From: Fontibacter flavus
Lineage (GTDB): Bacteria > Bacteroidota > Bacteroidia > Cytophagales > Cyclobacteriaceae
Direction of reading: 5' to 3'
Length of the DNA stretch: 64,000 bases
NCBI RefSeq assembly: GCF_042432905.1
Contig: NZ_JBHLWI010000028.1
Location: 1 to 64,000, forward strand
Shown here: in pieces, positions 59,416-64,000 of the stretch
Numbering within the stretch: the stretch's first letter is position 1
Layout: each line of letters opens with the position of its first letter
Position numbers and translations under genes: made by a program
The notes under the pieces: model-generated
The model's input: the letters and a program-made list of their open reading frames with translations, nothing else
The model's database searches: none
What the model was told of the DNA's origin: nothing

Positions 59416-61600
59416 GCCGGAGGCTATTGCTGACTACTGAGACAGAGCTGAGGGCCATAGCTGCTCCAGCCAGCATGGGATTCAGTAGGAATCCAAAAGC
59501 AGGATACAAAACACCTGCTGCTATTGGAATGCCGATGATATTGTATATAAATGCCCAAAACAGGTTTTGACGGATGATCCTCACGGTTTTTTTGGTCAAG
59601 TTAAGTGTTTTGGGTATTTGTTTTAAATCTGAATGCACCAAGGTGATTTCTGCCACTTCCATGGCAATGTCTGACCCTTTCCCCATGGCGATACTTAAAT
59701 CTGCCAGACTTAATGCTTCACTGTCATTGATGCCATCGCCTGCCATGGCCACTGTTTTACCTTCTGATTTGAGCTTTTTGACAAATTCTGCTTTTTCATG
59801 GGGCATGACACTTGCCTGATAACCATCCACCTGTGTTTCTTTGGCCACTTTTGCTGCCGCAATCTCGTGGTCTCCTGTCAACATATAGACTTTTATGCCC
59901 ATATTTTTGAGGGTTTTGATGGCTTCCACTGAAGACGCTTTGATCGGATCGGAAATTTCGAAATAGGCGATAAGTTCACTTTCCTTCGCGGCATAGACCA
60001 CTGAGGAACCTTTTGACATCAGTTGTTGTGATGATTGGATAGCAGCCTCATCTGTTTTTTGAAGAAATGCCGAAAGCCAGCTCAATGTTCCGATTCTATA
60101 GGTGGAACCATCTGCCTTTGCGGAGACACCTTTGCCGGGCTCGTTTTTGAAATCCGTAATTTCTATAGTTGTGTTTTCATCTTCAAAATAATTGGAAATA
60201 GCCTTTGCTAGTGGATGTTCTGATTTTGATTCAATAGCCTTTAAAATTGCTGCATCGGTTTCGCTCCAAGATCCTACAAATTGTACACTCGTCACTTCCG
60301 GGCTTCCCTGAGTGATGGTGCCGGTTTTGTCCATTACAAGGGCATCAATTTTTTTACCCTTTTCCAGACTTTCTGCATTTTTGATCAGGATGCCCATTTC
60401 TGCTCCTTTACCCATGGCAGCCATGATGGCAGTAGGCGTTGCCAGTCCCAGTGCACAGGGGCAGGCGATGACCAGTACCGTAATCATGGCCAACATGCCT
60501 CTAAGCCAAGCGTCTTCCACGCCACTGAAGCCCCAAATAAAGAAGGTCAGTATGCCAATGATCAGGACCGAAGGGACAAAAATAGCGGCAACTTTATCCA
60601 CCGTTTTTTGGATTGGGGCTTTTGAACCCTGGGCAGACTTTACCCTTTCAATGATTTGGGAAAGCAGGGTTTGGTTGCCAACCTGCTCTGCTCTAAAATT
60701 GAAGCTACCTTCCTGATTGATGGTACCGGCAAATACCTTGTTGCCTTTGGTTTTCAACACAGGAATAGGTTCCCCTGTGAGCATGCTTTCATTGACATAG
60801 GAATTGCCTTCCAAAACTTCTCCGTCCAAAGGGATCTTTTGGCCGGGCTTGACCAAGATAATTTCTCCTTTTTGAACCTCACTTGTCTTTTTAAGAATGG
60901 TATTGCCCTCTTCCAATACAGTGAGTTCTTGAGGCTGAAGACCCATCAGTTTTTTAAGTGCTGCACTTGTGCCTGCTTTGGCACTGGATTCTAGGGTCTT
61001 GCCCAATAGGATAAAAAATATGATGACAGCAGCTGCTTCAAAATACACATGTGCATCCAAGCCTCTGTTCGTTAGGAACTCAGGAAAGAAAGTATTGAAA
61101 GTGCTATAGGCATAGGCAATTCCTGTACTCAGTGCTACTAAAGTGTCCATGTTTGCTTGGAAATTTTTGGCCAGTTTCCAGGCTTGGGTGAAAAACTGAG
61201 CACCAAATACAAATAGAATGGGTGTGGTCAATGCCCACATGATGTAATTGCCATAAGGCAAATGCATCCAGAACATCCCGATCAAAAAGACAGGCAGGGC
61301 CAGGATCCCCGCATACAGGGTTTTCCTTTTTAATTGACTGTAGGCCTCTGCCTGCATTTTTTCCAAAACCTCCGCTTGAATATCTTCAATCAGCAGGTCA
61401 TAGCCATTGGATTTTACTGTTTGCTGCATTTTTTCAAGGGTGATGCTCCCTTCTTCCCATTCCACGATAGCCGCATGGTTGGCATAGTTGACCGCTGCGG
61501 ATTTTACCCCTGGGCTATTGGCCAGGGCTTTTTCCACAGCCACCGCACAGGCTGCACAGCTCATGCCCAATACCGGTATTTCTTTTTTGATGTTTGCCAT
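59408..61600 (-). CDS. copA: Copper-type heavy-metal P-type ATPase
   Basis: A 730-residue P1B ATPase. One N-terminal metal-binding domain carries GMSCAACAV (CxxC, residues 12-20), followed by eight membrane segments; MLTGEPIP, the transmembrane CPCALGLATP metal site, the phosphorylation motif DKTGTITQG, SEHPLAKAI and GDGINDSEAL are in order. CPC with a final-helix Asn and MxxSS-like end (AMALSSVSVVSNSLRL) indicates Cu(+) export. No CopY/CueR regulator is adjacent; the upstream gap has AATTACC repeats. Confidence 0.93.
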   Translation of the reverse strand: MANIKKEIPVLGMSCAACAVAVEKALANSPGVKSAAVNYANHAAIVEWEEGSITLEKMQQTVKSNGYDLLIEDIQAEVLEKMQAEAYSQLKRKTLYAGILALPVFLIGMFWMHLPYGNYIMWALTTPILFVFGAQFFTQAWKLAKNFQANMDTLVALSTGIAYAYSTFNTFFPEFLTNRGLDAHVYFEAAAVIIFFILLGKTLESSAKAGTSAALKKLMGLQPQELTVLEEGNTILKKTSEVQKGEIILVKPGQKIPLDGEVLEGNSYVNESMLTGEPIPVLKTKGNKVFAGTINQEGSFNFRAEQVGNQTLLSQIIERVKSAQGSKAPIQKTVDKVAAIFVPSVLIIGILTFFIWGFSGVEDAWLRGMLAMITVLVIACPCALGLATPTAIMAAMGKGAEMGILIKNAESLEKGKKIDALVMDKTGTITQGSPEVTSVQFVGSWSETDAAILKAIESKSEHPLAKAISNYFEDENTTIEITDFKNEPGKGVSAKADGSTYRIGTLSWLSAFLQKTDEAAIQSSQQLMSKGSSVVYAAKESELIAYFEISDPIKASSVEAIKTLKNMGIKVYMLTGDHEIAAAKVAKETQVDGYQASVMPHEKAEFVKKLKSEGKTVAMAGDGINDSEALSLADLSIAMGKGSDIAMEVAEITLVHSDLKQIPKTLNLTKKTVRIIRQNLFWAFIYNIIGIPIAAGVLYPAFGFLLNPMLAGAAMALSSVSVVSNSLRLR

Positions 61601-61877
61601 AGTTTTAAATTTTCAATTACCAATTACCAATTACTAATAACTAATAACCAATTTTCAAAATCCAACCTCCAAAAATCAAAATTCTGAAATCGGACTTAGA
61701 TTTACCTTAATGTTTCAAATTTAACCCAAACCAGATCCATCACGCTTATATAATTTTTGAAATAATTAAACCTTCCATCAACCATTCTTGTAATTAGAGA
61801 AATTATACGAACTTTATGATTTGTTGGGAAGTTTAATTCCTTTGTACCTTCAACTTGCACATTGAACCCTGAATTCC
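61601..61877. repeat. Intergenic region with AATTACC/AACCAATT repeat array
   Basis: From ~61,605 to 61,680 the sequence is built of CAATTACCAATTACCAATT, ACTAATAACTAATAACC and CCAATTTTCAAAATCCAACC, closely like the array after uvrB (17,845-17,970). The rest is AT-rich promoter-type DNA shared by copA and bshC; no gene is seen. Confidence 0.6.
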
Positions 61878-63455
61878 ATGATTAAATCAACCGTAGAGCC
61901 TGAGTGTACCGGACAGTTTTCCCCTCTATTTTTAGACTATCTGAAGCAAAAGCCCGAGTTAAGAAAATTTTATAACCAGTTTCCGACTGTTGAAAACTTC
62001 AAGTCTCTCATTGAGGGTAAGGAATTTTCTTTGGAGAAGAGAGAAACTTTAGCGCGGGTATTGGAAAGTCAATATAAAAATGCGGGAATGACTATCCCTG
62101 AGCATACCAAGGCACAGATTCAGGCCTTGAAACAGGCTAATACCTTTACGGTGACAACAGGGCATCAGCTGAACCTATTTACCGGACCTCTTTATTTTAT
62201 CTATAAAATCGTTTCTACCATCAATCTGGCAGAAAGATTGAAAGTCGCTTATCCCGAACACCATTTTATTCCGGTGTACTGGATAGCCACGGAAGACCAT
62301 GATTTTGATGAAATCAATTATTTCAAGTTAGACGGTAAGAAGTATCAGTGGCAGACTGATCAAACCGGGCCTGTAGGAGCATTTAAATTGGATGAAAGTT
62401 TTAAAGGCTTTTTCAAAGAGGTAGCACATTTCGTTCCTGACTTTTTTAAAGAGGCTTATTTGGGTTCTGAGACACTGGCTGAGGCAGGAAGAAAATATGT
62501 CCACCATCTTTTTGGTGATAAGGGCTTACTGATCGTAGATGGTAATGATCAGGAACTGAAGAGGATGTTTTTGCCTGTGATCAAAGAGGATTTGATTGGG
62601 CATAGACCGCATGACCTGGCGAATAGGACCACCGCCGAATTGGAAGAGATGGGATATAAAAGCCAGATTTATCCAAGAGAAATCAATTTCTTTTACATGA
62701 AGGATGGGTTAAGGGAAAGGATTGAAAAATCCGGCGGAACTTTCTATGTGCTCAATTCTGACATTTTATTTACTGAGGCAGAGATCATGCATTTGGTAGA
62801 GCAGCATCCGGAGAGGTTCAGCCCAAATGTAGTTTTGAGACCACTATATGAGGAGACGATTCTACCCAATTTGGCTTACTTGGGTGGGCCGGCTGAAGTC
62901 GCCTATTGGTTGCAACTCAAGCCTATTTTTGATTATTTTGGAGAACAGTTTCCTGCTCTGATGCCGAGAAACTTCGCTTTGGTCCTGGATGTGGTCGTGC
63001 AGCGCAAAATAGATAAATTGGGTTTGACAGATTATGACCTTTTCCAGTCCTTTGATGAGTGGAAGAAGGCATTTGTAAGCCAACATGCTTCTATGGACAT
63101 TACTTTGCAACAAGAAAAAGTGGCATTATCTGAAATATTTCAGGCTTCTGGTAAAAATGCTTCAGGTTTGGATAAGAGTTTGGGAAATGCATTTGAAGCG
63201 GCAAGGGTAAGGGCAGGAAAGATCATGGATCAACTGGCTACCAAAGTGAGGAAAGCAGAAGAAAGAAGGCAAGGTGATCAACTCCGGCAAAGAGAAGAAA
63301 TTCAAGTTTATCTGTATCCGGGAGGAAGTCCTCAGGAACGGATTGAGAATTTTATGAAGTTTTACCTTTCAGATCCGGATTTTGTAGAATCTCTATTTGG
63401 CTTCTTTGATCCTTTTGACTTTAACTTTATCATTATGAAAAAGGAAAATGGATAA
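61878..63455 (+). CDS. bshC: Bacillithiol biosynthesis cysteine-adding enzyme BshC
   Basis: A 525-residue enzyme that adds cysteine to GlcN-malate in the last step of bacillithiol synthesis. Motifs: VTTGHQLNLFTGPLYFIYKI, FIPVYWIATEDHDFDEINYF, ENFFM-like EINFFYMKDGLRERI and the GGPAEVAYWLQL near residue 345, then a coiled coil in the last 100 residues (AARVRAGKIMDQLATKVRKA). Length is typical. Its stop overlaps the start of the next gene by 8 bp. Confidence 0.94.
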   Translation: MIKSTVEPECTGQFSPLFLDYLKQKPELRKFYNQFPTVENFKSLIEGKEFSLEKRETLARVLESQYKNAGMTIPEHTKAQIQALKQANTFTVTTGHQLNLFTGPLYFIYKIVSTINLAERLKVAYPEHHFIPVYWIATEDHDFDEINYFKLDGKKYQWQTDQTGPVGAFKLDESFKGFFKEVAHFVPDFFKEAYLGSETLAEAGRKYVHHLFGDKGLLIVDGNDQELKRMFLPVIKEDLIGHRPHDLANRTTAELEEMGYKSQIYPREINFFYMKDGLRERIEKSGGTFYVLNSDILFTEAEIMHLVEQHPERFSPNVVLRPLYEETILPNLAYLGGPAEVAYWLQLKPIFDYFGEQFPALMPRNFALVLDVVVQRKIDKLGLTDYDLFQSFDEWKKAFVSQHASMDITLQQEKVALSEIFQASGKNASGLDKSLGNAFEAARVRAGKIMDQLATKVRKAEERRQGDQLRQREEIQVYLYPGGSPQERIENFMKFYLSDPDFVESLFGFFDPFDFNFIIMKKENG

Positions 63456-64000
63456 GGGGGCGATCAGAAATCTGTACATTAGGAAAAGAAGGGAATTGAA
63501 GAGAGAGGATATTCGCCGGTATTCTGAACAGATAACGGAATATTTGCTGGAATTCCTTCATGAAAATCCGCATCTCAAGCACATCCATCTTTTTTTACCC
63601 ATTGACAGGTTCCATGAAGTGGATACTTATCCTTTGTTCTATAAGCTCCAAGTGCAGGGTTTTCATATTTACACTTCAGCAGTCAATAAGGAGAAAGATA
63701 ACCTGGATACCTTGGATATAACTGATATCAGGGAATTCAAGAGCGATTCTTGGGGAATCCCTGTTCCGGTTGGTGCAAATCCCGGAAAACCTGAGTCCAT
63801 ACAAGTGGTATTGATTCCATTGCTGGCCTATGATTTGAGGGGTTTCAGAATTGGTTATGGCAAAGGTTATTACGATAAATATCTCTCCAGTCTGAGCCAG
63901 GAAGTCCTAAAGATTGGAATCAGCTTTTTTTCGCCTATGGACGAGTTGCCAAAAGAAAATCACGATGTTCCTCTGGACCTTTGTGTTACGCCAGAAGGCA
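63448..64000 (+). CDS. 5-formyltetrahydrofolate cyclo-ligase, 3' end beyond window
   Basis: The first 184 codons of a cytosolic ATP-dependent ligase that makes 5,10-methenyl-THF from 5-formyl-THF. Seen: the basic ATP-binding start (RNLYIRKRRELKREDIRR) and the signature RIGYGKGYYDKYL preceded by VVLIPLLAYDLRGF. The gene begins inside the bshC end (ATGGATAA overlap) and runs off the window at 64,000, lacking only about the last 10 residues expected. Confidence 0.93.
   Translation, partial: MDKGAIRNLYIRKRRELKREDIRRYSEQITEYLLEFLHENPHLKHIHLFLPIDRFHEVDTYPLFYKLQVQGFHIYTSAVNKEKDNLDTLDITDIREFKSDSWGIPVPVGANPGKPESIQVVLIPLLAYDLRGFRIGYGKGYYDKYLSSLSQEVLKIGISFFSPMDELPKENHDVPLDLCVTPEG

Noticed and set aside
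1..64000. CRISPR array or Cas genes
   Set aside because: No regularly spaced repeats of 25-40 bp and no Cas motifs were seen.

Overview
The window comes from a member of the Bacteroidota, most likely order Cytophagales and close to the Cyclobacteriaceae (Algoriphagus/Cyclobacterium-like). This rests on a type IX secretion C-terminal domain protein, BshC (bacillithiol synthesis), DUF4105, DUF6266 and DUF2490 proteins, a large AsmA-like protein, promoter boxes of the TAnnTTTG type rather than TTGACA/TATAAT, near-absence of strong Shine-Dalgarno sequences, and intergenic runs of AATTACC-type repeats. No rRNA, canonical tRNA, CRISPR array or insertion sequence was found.

Layout. 1-380: 3' end of an XRE antitoxin gene and a large imperfect stem-loop. 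427-12,083: metabolic genes (TonB-like protein, SelO, amino-sugar phosphate isomerase, two GntP permeases, M19 dipeptidase, RidA-like protein, a frameshifted M16 protease). 12,178-31,920: core genes (T9SS cargo, DUF4105, uvrB, AlbA_2 protein, D-cysteine desulfhydrase-like, rluD-like, 1444-residue AsmA-like repeat protein, EamA, dusB, CPBP protease, cdsA, glutamate dehydrogenase, psd). A 900-bp gap at 20,631-21,531 holds two tRNA-like structures, each with its own promoter-like box and intrinsic terminator.

32,111-52,183 is a defence island. In order it holds: a scar fusing the first codons of hsdR to the last codons of hsdS (a deleted type I restriction system); a three-gene toxin/antitoxin/SecB-like chaperone operon; an IetAS-type AAA ATPase plus subtilisin pair with a third gene broken in an A8 run; an XRE-ImmA/PIN pair; a second XRE/ImmA/PIN module on the opposite strand whose PIN gene has an internal stop; a 792-bp direct repeat of the first module; remnants of a subtilisin 3' end; an AbiL (RloA/RloB) pair with RloB truncated; an orphan 301-residue protein; a nuclease-like plus helical-repeat pair with an XRE gene beside it; and a three-gene unit ending in a HEPN protein. 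Several of these genes have perfect inverted repeats in their upstream regions, suggesting local autoregulation. The island reads as an accumulation of modules in which the active partner has often been inactivated.

52,483-64,000 returns to core genes: DUF6266, DUF2490, PepSY-like, a frameshifted S9 dipeptidyl peptidase, ddl, a copper P-type ATPase, bshC and the start of 5-formyltetrahydrofolate cyclo-ligase. Three large genes each carry a single-base frameshift (M16 protease, S9 peptidase, the gene beside ietS), so either sequencing error or real decay must be considered.
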